From: Chlamydiota bacterium
GTDB taxonomy: Bacteria; Chlamydiota; Chlamydiia; Chlamydiales; JAJFMB01
DNA: 16,871 bases
Assembly: GCA_021772355.1 (NCBI GenBank)
Contig: JAJFMB010000236.1
Span: 1-16,871, forward strand
Reading direction: 5' to 3'
Numbering within the stretch: the stretch's first letter is position 1; each line of letters opens with the position of its first letter. The notes beneath the pieces were generated by a model. The model saw only the letters and a list, made by a program, of their open reading frames with translations, was not told where the DNA came from and searched no databases. The translations under genes were made by a program, and so were the position numbers. Below, piece by piece: positions 5,627-13,891 of this stretch.

Positions 5627-8140
5627 ATGAGTAATGAGTCAATTGTTGAAGAGGAGCCCCAGGTTGTTATGAAAGAAAAAGAGTACGAATCCAGTTCAAT
5701 CACAGTTTTGGAAGGGTTGCAAGCCGTACGAGAAAGACCCGGGATGTATGTCGGTGATACCGGCAGCAACGGCCTTCATCAGCTCGTTTATGAAGTTGTT
5801 GACAACTGTATTGATGAGGCAATGGCAGGGTACTGCTCGGCAATTTATGTAACGCTTCACAAAGATAACTCTGTCACAGTCGAAGATGATGGTAGAGGTA
5901 TTCCGGTTGGAAAACACGAACAAGAGTCAAAGAAGCTGGATCGAGAGGTTTCAGGACTTGAAGTAGTAATGACGGTACTGCACGCAGGGGGAAAATTCGA
6001 CAAAGACACCTATAAAGTTTCCGGCGGACTTCACGGAGTTGGTGTTTCGTGTGTTAATGCTCTTTCTAAGCGTTTGCTTGTTCAGGTCTTCAAAAACAAT
6101 AAAATCTATGAGATGGAGTTTTCCAAAGGGAAAGTATCAGAACTCCTTAAAGTTGTTGGAGAATCGCAGAAAAGAGGAACAAAAATCACGTTCTGGCCCG
6201 ATGATGAGATCATGACCGAAACGGTTTATGACTATGATATCCTGACGAAGCGTCTGCGTGAGCTGGCCTTCCTTAATAAGGGTATTAACATCTACTTCCA
6301 CGATGAGCGTCATGATGATAAAGATGATGTCAATTTCTGCTATAGCGGCGGTCTTGGCTCTTTTGTGAATTACTTAAATGAAAACAAAGAAATTCTCTTT
6401 CCGACACCTTTGTATTTTCATGGAGAAAAGCAAGGAGACGATGGACCAATCGATGTGGAAATCGCCCTTCAATGGAATTCAGGTTATAATGAGTCTGTCT
6501 ACACTTACGTCAACAATATTTCTACGAGACATGGCGGAAGTCATTTTACAGGATTCTCTACAGCTCTAACACGTGTGCTCAATAATTACATCAAAGGTCA
6601 AAATCTACTCAAGAATGATAAGATTTCGATATCCGGTGAAGATATGCGTGAAGGATTAACAGCTGTTGTGTCTGTTAAAGTCGCCAACCCTCAATTTGAA
6701 GGACAGACAAAGCAGCGTTTAGGGAATAGCGACGTAGGCTCCGTTGTTCAACAGGTTGTTGGTGAAGAGCTTTCTATATTTCTCGACGAAAATCCGGCAA
6801 TTGCGCGTACGATTTCTGAAAAGGCCATACTAGCTGCAAAAGCGCGTGAAGCAGCACGTAAAGCAAGGGAACTTACATTACGCAAATCTGCCTTAGATAG
6901 TGCTCGTTTGCCAGGTAAACTGACTGATTGCCAAGAGAAAAATCCGGAAAAATGTGAAATCTACATCGTTGAGGGTGATTCTGCGGGAGGATCGGCCAAA
7001 CTTGGACGAGATCGCCGTTTTCAAGCAATTTTGCCAATTCGAGGTAAAATCCTCAATGTTGAGAAATCGCGATTGGAAAAGGTACTGCAAAACCAGGAAG
7101 TGGGAACCATGATTTCTGCTTTGGGATGTGGCATCGGAAAGGATAACTTTCAAATCGAAAAACTGCGCTATCACAGAATCATTATTATGACGGATGCTGA
7201 CGTTGACGGCTCTCATATTCGTACGTTATTGCTTACGTTCTTCTATCGCCATATGCCGCTACTGGTAGAAAATAATTTTGTATATATTGCTCAACCACCT
7301 TTATATCGTGTCTCCAGGAAGAAAACGAGTCGCTATATTCACTCAGAAAAAGAGATGAGTGATTACCTCTTAAGCTTGGGAATTAGTGACGTAAAACTAA
7401 AACTTACTGACAAGACCGAAGCCATGGATGAGGCTACTGCTAAAGCTTTTGTTGATACTATCTTAGAAATTGAATCCTTTGTCTCTCGCTTGGAAAAGAA
7501 GGGTATCACTTTTAGAGAATTTATCACTGCTAGAAATGAAGCAGGTGTTTTACCTCGTTTTCAGATTGAGCTTACAAATGAAACCCGGTTTGCCTACTCT
7601 GCCGATGAGTTTGAGGAACTGAGAAAATCTGATGCCGAGGCTCAAGCTGCTCGCCACCAAGAAACTCTTGACTCGATCCCTGAAGAGGAACTTACTGACG
7701 AGGTTCGCATCTTTAAGCCGAAACGTCTGCATTTTATCGAGCTGTATGAAGAAGATTTTCTCAAACAACTCTTCGCATCCATAGAGGGTTTTGGTTTTCA
7801 TTTAGATCAATATCTGATCCCTAACGGGACTCTTGTGGAAATCATCGAAGATAATGACAATGTTACGACTTGTTACACTTTGAAAGAAGTTATTGAGTTC
7901 CTGCACCTAAATGGGCGCAAAGGAATCGAAATACAGCGGTACAAAGGTTTGGGTGAGATGAACGCGGATCAACTGTGGGATACAACCATGAATCCCGAAG
8001 TACGCACTTTGGTTCAAGTCACTGTTCCAGATATTGTCGCAGCAGATCAGATGTTTACGATGCTCATGGGAGAAGCAGTTCAACCCAGACGCGCTTTTAT
8101 TGAACAACACGCCCTCTCTGTTAAAAATCTAGATGTTTAG
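5627..8140 (+). CDS. gyrB: DNA gyrase subunit B
   Basis: This is the ATPase and TOPRIM subunit of gyrase, which introduces negative supercoils together with GyrA. The N-terminal GHKL ATPase shows the general base Glu56 and Asn60 (YEVVDNCIDE), the Mg/ATP motif DDGRGIP (87-93) and the ATP lid GGLHGVG (133-139). The TOPRIM metal site has Glu449 (EGDSAGG) and the DADVDGSH motif (523-530, Asp523/525/527), and the C-terminal tail has RYKGLGEMN (771-779). At 837 residues it is the long, Gram-negative type, with about 165 extra residues between DADVDG and RYKGLGEMN as in E. coli (804 aa). The first ~22 residues are an acidic extension. The ATG at 5627 has AAGAGG five bases upstream, overlapping the dciA stop. 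gyrA follows after 9 bp. The GyrA box in that partner supports gyrase rather than topoisomerase IV. Confidence 0.97.
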   Translation: MSNESIVEEEPQVVMKEKEYESSSITVLEGLQAVRERPGMYVGDTGSNGLHQLVYEVVDNCIDEAMAGYCSAIYVTLHKDNSVTVEDDGRGIPVGKHEQESKKLDREVSGLEVVMTVLHAGGKFDKDTYKVSGGLHGVGVSCVNALSKRLLVQVFKNNKIYEMEFSKGKVSELLKVVGESQKRGTKITFWPDDEIMTETVYDYDILTKRLRELAFLNKGINIYFHDERHDDKDDVNFCYSGGLGSFVNYLNENKEILFPTPLYFHGEKQGDDGPIDVEIALQWNSGYNESVYTYVNNISTRHGGSHFTGFSTALTRVLNNYIKGQNLLKNDKISISGEDMREGLTAVVSVKVANPQFEGQTKQRLGNSDVGSVVQQVVGEELSIFLDENPAIARTISEKAILAAKAREAARKARELTLRKSALDSARLPGKLTDCQEKNPEKCEIYIVEGDSAGGSAKLGRDRRFQAILPIRGKILNVEKSRLEKVLQNQEVGTMISALGCGIGKDNFQIEKLRYHRIIIMTDADVDGSHIRTLLLTFFYRHMPLLVENNFVYIAQPPLYRVSRKKTSRYIHSEKEMSDYLLSLGISDVKLKLTDKTEAMDEATAKAFVDTILEIESFVSRLEKKGITFREFITARNEAGVLPRFQIELTNETRFAYSADEFEELRKSDAEAQAARHQETLDSIPEEELTDEVRIFKPKRLHFIELYEEDFLKQLFASIEGFGFHLDQYLIPNGTLVEIIEDNDNVTTCYTLKEVIEFLHLNGRKGIEIQRYKGLGEMNADQLWDTTMNPEVRTLVQVTVPDIVAADQMFTMLMGEAVQPRRAFIEQHALSVKNLDV

Positions 8141-8149
8141 GAGTCCATA

Positions 8150-10699
8150 ATGCCACAATCGCCACATGAGACGATTTTAACACGTAATGTTGAAGATGAA
8201 ATGCGCGAAAGCTATTTGCGCTATTCAATGTCCGTTATTATTTCACGTGCTCTACCTGATGTAAGAGATGGATTAAAACCCTCACAGCGCCGAATTTTAT
8301 ACGCCATGCGACAGTTAAATCTCTCTCCAGGAGGCAAACATCGTAAGTGCGCCAAAATATCCGGTGATACTTCCGGTGATTACCACCCTCATGGTGAACA
8401 GGTCATTTACCCTACCTTAGTACGGATGGCTCAGAATTGGGCGATGCGCTACAACTTGGTAGATGGTCAAGGAAACTTTGGCTCAGTTGACGGTGACCCT
8501 CCTGCTGCAATGCGTTATACTGAAGCGAGATTAACGACAGCTTCTGTTCAATTGATGGAAGATTTGGACAAAGAAACTGTCGATATGATTCCAAACTACG
8601 ATGAAACGAAGAAAGAACCTGTCGTTTTTCCCGCCAAATTTCCCAATCTGCTTGCTAATGGCTCTTCCGGGATTGCCGTCGGAATGGCGACAAATATACC
8701 TCCACACAATCTTGTGGAACTCATTAATGCCACCTTGCTTGTTATAGAAAATCCACAAACGACTGTTGATGAAATCATGGGTGTCATGCCTGGACCTGAT
8801 TTTCCGACAGGAGGTGTTATATGCGGGTACCGAGGAATAAAGGAAGCATATCACACCGGCAGAGGAAAAATTACACTACGTGCTGTCATTCGGATAGAGG
8901 ACCAAGAGCAATATCCCGATCGCCAACGTTTAGTCGTCGATGAAATTCCTTATAACGTCAACAAATCTCGTCTTATTGAGCACATCGCAAACTTAGTCAA
9001 TAATAAGCAGATGACAGGAGTTTCAGATATTCGTGATGAATCCGATAAGGATGGAATGCGTATTGTTCTGGAATTGAAAAGAAACGAAATTCCTGAGGTG
9101 ACGATCAACCAACTTTATAAATTCACAGATATGCAGGTGACGTTTGGTTGTAATATGCTTGCTCTTGAGAAAGGGCTTCCCCGCACTTTGAATGTCAAGC
9201 AGATGATTACCGGTTGGGCAGAGCATAGAATTGAAGTCGTGCGACGTCGTACCCGCTTTGAACTGAAGAAAGCAGAAGCAAGAGCGCATATTCTCGAAGG
9301 TTATCTTAAGGCTATTGATAATCTTGATGAGGTTGTGCGTATTATCCGCGCGAGCAACAACCGTGACGAAGCTCGTATCGAGCTGATCGGTCGCTTTGAG
9401 TTTACGGATAAGCAAGCAAATGCTGTTCTTGACTTACGCCTTTATCAATTAACAGGGCTTGAGCACGAAAAGATCAACCAAGAGTATCAAGACCTCTTGA
9501 AAAAGATCGAACACTTACGCGCAGTTCTCGCTAACGAATCGATGGTACGTGATATCATTAAAGATGAACTCGCTGATGTACTTAAAACTCAAAAGTCCCC
9601 TCGTAAAACGCAGATCATTGCTGCAGAACACGAAGTTGACATGGAAGATTTGATTGCTAACGAACCTGCGATCATTACCATTTCACAAGATGATTATGTT
9701 AAGAGAATGCCTATCGACACCTTCCGAGAGCAGCGTCGAGGCGGTGTTGGAGTCGCTGGTATGCAACTCAAACGAGAAGATGACACCATAAAAGGACTCT
9801 TCGTTGCCGATGCGCATGATTACCTTATGATATTTACGAATCTAGGAAGAGTGTACTGGTTAAAAGTGTGGCAGATCCCCGAAATTGGGCGCAAATCCAA
9901 AGGTAAACCTTTGATCAACCTCCTTGAAGACTTCCGTCCAGAGGAAAACATTGCTACAATTATGCCGGTGTCAGACTTTAAGCAAAAAGCCTTTGTCCTT
10001 ATGGCAACGCGTAAAGGTGTTGTTAAAAAGACTGAACTTGAAGCCTTTAGCCACCCACGTCGTAAAGGAATTTGGGCTCTTGACATTGTAGAAGGTGATG
10101 AAGTTGTCTATGCCGGACTTGTTCGCGAAGAGCAACAGGTGATGTTGTTTACTCACCTTGGAATGGCTGTACGTTTCGACCAAGACAAAATCCGCCCAAT
10201 GGGACGGATGGCACGCGGAGTGCGCGGTGTTTCATTACGCAGAGAAGATGATTACATCGTAAGTTGTGAAGTTGTTGATGGTACCGAGTCTGTACTCATT
10301 GTGTGTGAAAACGGTTATGGTAAGCGCTCTGAAGTTGAAGAGTTCCGTCAAACTAATCGCGGAGGCGTTGGTGTTCGCTCCATTATTACAAGCGAGCGAA
10401 ACGGCGATGTCGTGGGAGCATGTTGTGTGACAGACCAAGATAGTATGTTGTTCATGTCTTCGACAGGGCAAACCATTCGCATTAGCATGAAGGATGTACG
10501 GGTGATGGGGCGTAGCACACAAGGTGTTCGCTTAGCCAATCTTCGTGAAGAAGATAGGGTCGTTGCCATTCAAAAGCTGGAAGGTGATCTTTCCGACGAA
10601 AGTGCTGAAGGAGAAGAGCTCACTACAGAGAATGGAGAAGCGGTAGATATTGAAGATGTGGTAGAACCGATCGAAACACAAGAGACTGAGCTGGAGTAA
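8150..10699 (+). CDS. gyrA: DNA gyrase subunit A with altered quinolone-binding residues
   Basis: This is the DNA breakage-reunion subunit of gyrase. The catalytic tyrosine is Tyr123 in MRYTEARL, and the N-terminal R-x-LPDVRDGLKP segment is standard. The C-terminal wrapping domain begins near a GyrA box QRRGGVG (528-534), which identifies GyrA rather than ParC; the usual Lys of the box is Val here. The last ~38 residues form an acidic tail. The quinolone-resistance region reads HPHGEQVIYP (79-88). Relative to E. coli, Asp82, Ser83 and Asp87 are Glu, Gln84 and Pro88, so both residues that coordinate the quinolone water-metal bridge are absent. At 849 residues it is close to family size (E. coli 875). 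The start is supported by TAGGAG, which overlaps the gyrB stop. tmk follows after 9 bp. Confidence 0.96.
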   Translation: MPQSPHETILTRNVEDEMRESYLRYSMSVIISRALPDVRDGLKPSQRRILYAMRQLNLSPGGKHRKCAKISGDTSGDYHPHGEQVIYPTLVRMAQNWAMRYNLVDGQGNFGSVDGDPPAAMRYTEARLTTASVQLMEDLDKETVDMIPNYDETKKEPVVFPAKFPNLLANGSSGIAVGMATNIPPHNLVELINATLLVIENPQTTVDEIMGVMPGPDFPTGGVICGYRGIKEAYHTGRGKITLRAVIRIEDQEQYPDRQRLVVDEIPYNVNKSRLIEHIANLVNNKQMTGVSDIRDESDKDGMRIVLELKRNEIPEVTINQLYKFTDMQVTFGCNMLALEKGLPRTLNVKQMITGWAEHRIEVVRRRTRFELKKAEARAHILEGYLKAIDNLDEVVRIIRASNNRDEARIELIGRFEFTDKQANAVLDLRLYQLTGLEHEKINQEYQDLLKKIEHLRAVLANESMVRDIIKDELADVLKTQKSPRKTQIIAAEHEVDMEDLIANEPAIITISQDDYVKRMPIDTFREQRRGGVGVAGMQLKREDDTIKGLFVADAHDYLMIFTNLGRVYWLKVWQIPEIGRKSKGKPLINLLEDFRPEENIATIMPVSDFKQKAFVLMATRKGVVKKTELEAFSHPRRKGIWALDIVEGDEVVYAGLVREEQQVMLFTHLGMAVRFDQDKIRPMGRMARGVRGVSLRREDDYIVSCEVVDGTESVLIVCENGYGKRSEVEEFRQTNRGGVGVRSIITSERNGDVVGACCVTDQDSMLFMSSTGQTIRISMKDVRVMGRSTQGVRLANLREEDRVVAIQKLEGDLSDESAEGEELTTENGEAVDIEDVVEPIETQETELE

Positions 10700-10708
10700 A
10701 GCAAAAAA

Positions 10709-11371
10709 ATGGTCAAAACTTCGCTCTTTGTTACCTTCGAAGGCGGTGAAGGAGCAGGTAAGACGACTCTAATGGATCGCTTACAGAGCACGCTTAAGTC
10801 CAAGGGCTTTGATGTTCTCAGAACACGAGAGCCCGGCGGCACTTCCTTAGGCGATAAAATCCGAGAAATACTGCTAAACCCCGATCCATTGCTCACTATT
10901 GGGCCAAAAGCGGAACTATTTCTCTTTTTGGCACAAAGAGCACAGCATATTGAACAAGTCATACAACCCGCTCTTTCCCAAGGTAAAATTGTCTTATGTG
11001 ATCGCTTTACCGATTCTAGCGTGGTGTACCAGGGTAAGGCGCGCCATCTTGGAATGGATTTCGTCCAGCAATTAAGTGCAACAGCTCTAGGAGATATCTC
11101 TCCTGAACTCACCTTCTTTCTCGATGTCGATCCCTCCGTAGGATTAACGCGCACACGCGATACCGATAAAGAGAATGCCCTTAAAGGCGATCAAGACCGC
11201 ATTGAAGGAGAAGGTCTTTCCTTTCACCAGCTCGTACGAGAGGGATTTCATCACATTGCGAAAGACAACCCCAACAGATGCACTATCATTGACGCCATGC
11301 AATCCAAAGAACAGGTCTTTGAACAAGTCTACCCACTCATTCTAAAAGTCCTGGAGAAGAAGCATGATTGA
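10709..11371 (+). CDS. tmk: Thymidylate kinase
   Basis: This enzyme phosphorylates dTMP to dTDP with ATP, the step needed for dTTP synthesis. It has 220 residues, near the usual 205-215. The P-loop GGEGAGKT is at 12-19, followed by the family signatures TREPGGT (dTMP binding), FLAQRAQHI, and CDRFTDSS, where the common DRY triplet is DRF. The LID region (RTRDTD…DRIEGEG) contains arginines, as in the E. coli-type enzyme. The ribosome-binding site is probably the GGAG at 10693-10696 inside the end of gyrA, 12 bases from the ATG. The last 8 bases overlap holB, which suggests translational coupling. The place between gyrA and holB matches the chlamydial order. Confidence 0.95.
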   Translation: MVKTSLFVTFEGGEGAGKTTLMDRLQSTLKSKGFDVLRTREPGGTSLGDKIREILLNPDPLLTIGPKAELFLFLAQRAQHIEQVIQPALSQGKIVLCDRFTDSSVVYQGKARHLGMDFVQQLSATALGDISPELTFFLDVDPSVGLTRTRDTDKENALKGDQDRIEGEGLSFHQLVREGFHHIAKDNPNRCTIIDAMQSKEQVFEQVYPLILKVLEKKHD

Positions 11372-12431
11372 GGCATTTTCTCATTTGATCGGCAATGACC
11401 CCATTAAAGGGTATCTTACGCGCATGATCGAGCGCGACGCTGTGGGGAATGCATTGCTTTTTTCCGGTCCTGACGGCGTGGGAAAACGTCTCTTTGCAGA
11501 AGCGTTTGCAGGAGTGCTTCTTGGAACTCCGGATATTTTACATCACCCCGATGTCCACATCTATCGCCCTGAAGGTAAAGTTGGATTACATAGCATCGAA
11601 TCAATGCGGCAGTTTAGCGAGCAAGTTTATCTTTCCTCTTATAAAAGTCCTTGGAAAATTTTTATCATCCACGATGCCGATCGGATGTTGACCTATAGTG
11701 CAAATGCCCTGTTAAAAACCTTCGAAGAACCGAGCCCCGACAGTATTATTCTACTTATCTCTCACGCTCCGGAATCGTTACTTTCAACGGTAGTCTCTCG
11801 TTGCCGTCACATTCCGTTTCAGCCTATAGAAGAAGCTGAGATTGCCCGCTTTCTACAAGAACAAAAGGGGATTGAAGCTGAAGCTGCCGAACAGTACGCC
11901 TCATTTTCTCATGGATCGCTTGGTTCTGCCCTGCAAATTGCCTCTGGAACTCACAATGAAGCGAAACAAATCATCACAGACACTTTGATACAGGGAAAGG
12001 TGTCCGATTATGCCCAGTTATCACAACTTGCCAAGCGACTCAGCGAGACTCTCGAGAGCGAAGAGGGAGATGGCTTACGCTCTGAGCACTATAAAGGGGA
12101 TTTTAAAGATCTTAGTTCCTTTCAGCAAAATGCCATTAACAAAGAAATCGATGGCGCGCTACGGATGAAAAAAAAGAAAGAGGCGACTTCCCTTTTCCTC
12201 TACATCCTCTCTTGGTACCGCGACATTACCCTGCTTCAAATAGGTGCCGATCCTCGTTATCTTTTTCACAAAGATAAACAACAAGACCTACAAATGATGA
12301 AAGAAAAAGAGGCAACCCACACCCTCGAATTCATCCAAAAGGCCGTCCAGGAAAGTCTTTTGGCCTACGAGAGGTCCACATCCCTCAATCTCTGCCTTGA
12401 GAATTTATTTCTTAAGATGGGGATTCTTTAG
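11364..12431 (+). CDS. holB: DNA polymerase III clamp-loader subunit delta'
   Basis: This is an AAA+ subunit of the clamp loader that places the sliding clamp on DNA. Its Walker A-like segment GPDGVGKR (35-42) has Arg in place of the Ser/Thr that coordinates magnesium, as expected for a delta' subunit that does not hydrolyse ATP. The motifs HDADRM, NALLKTFEEP and the Ser145-Arg146-Cys147 arginine-finger motif follow in order. The four-cysteine zinc module found between Walker A and Walker B in E. coli DnaX and HolB is absent: the stretch runs straight from AGVLLG to HHPDVHIY. Length is 355 (E. coli 334). The start codon overlaps the tmk stop in the pattern ATGATTGA. The C-terminal third is lysine-rich and weakly conserved. 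DnaX itself is unlikely because of the degenerate Walker A and the missing zinc module. Confidence 0.88.
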   Translation: MIEAFSHLIGNDPIKGYLTRMIERDAVGNALLFSGPDGVGKRLFAEAFAGVLLGTPDILHHPDVHIYRPEGKVGLHSIESMRQFSEQVYLSSYKSPWKIFIIHDADRMLTYSANALLKTFEEPSPDSIILLISHAPESLLSTVVSRCRHIPFQPIEEAEIARFLQEQKGIEAEAAEQYASFSHGSLGSALQIASGTHNEAKQIITDTLIQGKVSDYAQLSQLAKRLSETLESEEGDGLRSEHYKGDFKDLSSFQQNAINKEIDGALRMKKKKEATSLFLYILSWYRDITLLQIGADPRYLFHKDKQQDLQMMKEKEATHTLEFIQKAVQESLLAYERSTSLNLCLENLFLKMGIL

Positions 12432-12434
12432 AAT

Positions 12435-12848
12435 ATGACAAAAAAATCAAGCTTGATACCTGAACTTAAAGTTCTCAATTTTAAAAAAAGCCTAGATTTC
12501 TATACCCGCTTGGCAGGGTTTAAAATCCTCTACCAACGCTCTGAAGATGATTTTGCTATGCTGGAAATAAACGGCGCACAAGTAATGATCGAAGAGTTTT
12601 CTGAAAAAAATCGCACTTGGTTAGCGGGACCAATCGAAAAGCCGTTTGGTCGAGGCATGCACCTTCAGATCGAAGTGGATAATGTTCAAAACCTCTACCG
12701 GAGTTTCACAACGGCCAATTATCCCATTTTCTTTGAAATGGAGGAAAAGCGCTACCGTATAGGGGATCATGAAACATGCCAAAAACAATTTTTAGTTCAA
12801 GATCCCGACGGCTATCTGCTCAGGTTTATGGAAACTTTAAAAGAGTGA
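12435..12848 (+). CDS. VOC-superfamily protein, bleomycin-resistance/glyoxalase-like
   Basis: This 137-residue protein is one vicinal-oxygen-chelate domain built of two beta-alpha-beta-beta-beta halves. The first half has IPELKVLNFKKSLDFY and the AGFKILYQ strand, typical of the N-terminus of bleomycin-binding and glyoxalase-like proteins. The second half begins GMHLQIEVDNV and ends with the QDPDGYLLRF signature. Candidate metal ligands such as His76 and Glu80 are visible, but the metal-binding set is not clearly that of glyoxalase I. Binding of a small toxic compound or a small-molecule enzyme role are both possible, and the substrate is unknown. The gene starts 3 bp after the holB stop, with GGGG 12 bases upstream, so it appears to be the last gene of the gyrase operon. 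It may be a later addition to the conserved cluster. Confidence 0.78.
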   Translation: MTKKSSLIPELKVLNFKKSLDFYTRLAGFKILYQRSEDDFAMLEINGAQVMIEEFSEKNRTWLAGPIEKPFGRGMHLQIEVDNVQNLYRSFTTANYPIFFEMEEKRYRIGDHETCQKQFLVQDPDGYLLRFMETLKE

Positions 12849-12873
12849 TGACCGACGTGCCGGGGTCATTTTC
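12848..12873 (+). terminator. Hairpin with short T-run after the VOC gene
   Basis: ATGACC (12848-12853) pairs with GGTCAT (12864-12869) around a GC-rich 10-base loop, and TTTTC follows. The hairpin starts in the stop codon itself. The stem is short and the T-run modest, so this is a plausible but weak intrinsic terminator for the gyrase operon. Confidence 0.45.
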
Positions 12874-12876
12874 TCG

Positions 12877-12906
12877 TTGACAGCAAGGATCTCTAAAAGT
12901 TACCGT
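12877..12906 (+). promoter_or_regulatory. Possible promoter of the 317-aa gene
   Basis: A perfect TTGACA (12877-12882) is followed at 18 bp by TACCGT (12901-12906), which keeps only the three most important -10 positions. The start would be near 12913, about 17 nt before the ATG. A strong -35 with a poor -10 leaves the assignment uncertain, and an activator-dependent promoter is possible. Confidence 0.35.
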
Positions 12907-12929
12907 TTCACTCAAAAAAAGGACTTTCT

Positions 12930-13883
12930 ATGTCTGCCGTTGCTTCTACTTTCCATCCGGAAATTTCCCCAGCATCTATTCGCTTTAACGCATTTATCGG
13001 ACGAAGTTACGATCACAAGAGAAAGGAGTGGCGCTCTGCGAGTCTATTAGAAACAGCACTTCGAGCATTATTTTCTGTGTATTCATTTATCGATTCTATT
13101 GAAACGGCCTGCCTCAAAAGGTCTTGGAAAGCGGTTACGAAACTCGATATTTTACCTGAAAAAATCACTCAAGATATTGATCAACATTTCGTAGATTCAA
13201 GAATGACGAAACATCCACTCCATCCTGTTGCAGAGTCAATCTCCCGTATTTTTGCCAGAATGCATCAGGAAAAAAATGGAAAGACCTTCCTTATCAAGGA
13301 GAATCCCAATTACAGTATCTTCGAGATCAAAAATGACAAGAAAGAGACCATAGGCACTATGGTTCGCCACGGCTTTGGAAAATGGGATTTATATGCAGGG
13401 GCAGAAAAGAAATTCATCTGTCATAATGATGATGTGTCAGAGGCAACTGAAGAAAACAAAGATGTCGCCCATGTCAAAGAAGTTACGTACTATAGCAAAA
13501 ATGATGACTATCAAAGTGACTATTATTGGCCAGGAATACGGCGTGTACAATACAGCGTCTTTGAGGGGGATTATCCCGCACCTTCTTTTACTTTCGAAAA
13601 AGAGGGTGATGAGATCTCATTCGTTGCTCGGGATGCTTTGACACGTCAAATACAAGCAGTCGCCCTTTGGCAAAGAGGTAAGCTTCAGGAATGGTCAGTG
13701 ATGTTGACAAACCCCAGCTATTGGGGAAAAGATTTGTCGAATTATTCAGCTTTTCAGCAGAAAGAGTCCAAACTCGATTTTCTCATGTGCGCTCTTCTCA
13801 AGCACAGCCAAAAACATATTTGGGCCGGAGATTATGAACGCGAATCATATATCAGTCACTATAATCCCAAAGTTCACATATAG
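12930..13883 (+). CDS. Uncharacterised 317-aa protein
   Basis: I do not recognise this protein. The ATG at 12930 has AAGGA six bases upstream. There is no signal peptide. A mildly hydrophobic helical stretch lies at about 38-62 (LLETALRALFSVYSFIDSIE). From about residue 118 the sequence becomes a series of short strands rich in aromatic and charged residues: LIKENPNYSIFEI, TMVRHGFGKWDLY, then VQYSVFEGDYPAPSF, a DEISFVARDA strand, and AVALWQRGKLQEWSVMLTNP. It closes with a helix LDFLMCALLKHSQ. The pattern of paired strands, a W-x-V strand and a late hydrophobic helix vaguely recalls tubby/LURP-one-like barrels that bind membrane lipids, but this is only a resemblance. The gene has its own possible promoter after the gyrase operon terminator. 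It converges, 8 bp apart, with the next gene, which is also uncharacterised. A lineage-specific, perhaps secreted protein is an inference. Confidence 0.7.
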   Translation: MSAVASTFHPEISPASIRFNAFIGRSYDHKRKEWRSASLLETALRALFSVYSFIDSIETACLKRSWKAVTKLDILPEKITQDIDQHFVDSRMTKHPLHPVAESISRIFARMHQEKNGKTFLIKENPNYSIFEIKNDKKETIGTMVRHGFGKWDLYAGAEKKFICHNDDVSEATEENKDVAHVKEVTYYSKNDDYQSDYYWPGIRRVQYSVFEGDYPAPSFTFEKEGDEISFVARDALTRQIQAVALWQRGKLQEWSVMLTNPSYWGKDLSNYSAFQQKESKLDFLMCALLKHSQKHIWAGDYERESYISHYNPKVHI

Positions 13884-13891
13884 GTTATTCT

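Noticed and set aside
8150..10699. ParC (topoisomerase IV) rather than GyrA
   Set aside because: A recognisable GyrA box, the acidic tail, the gyrB partner and the conserved chlamydial order all favour gyrase.
10570..11154. A 194-codon open frame antisense to the end of gyrA and the start of tmk
   Set aside because: It lies opposite two strongly conserved genes, is serine-rich with low complexity, and has no ribosome-binding site or recognisable motif; it is a shadow of the coding strand.
11364..11371. The tmk-holB overlap as a possible frameshift or fusion
   Set aside because: Both proteins are complete at their ends, and the ATGATTGA overlap is an ordinary translational-coupling arrangement.
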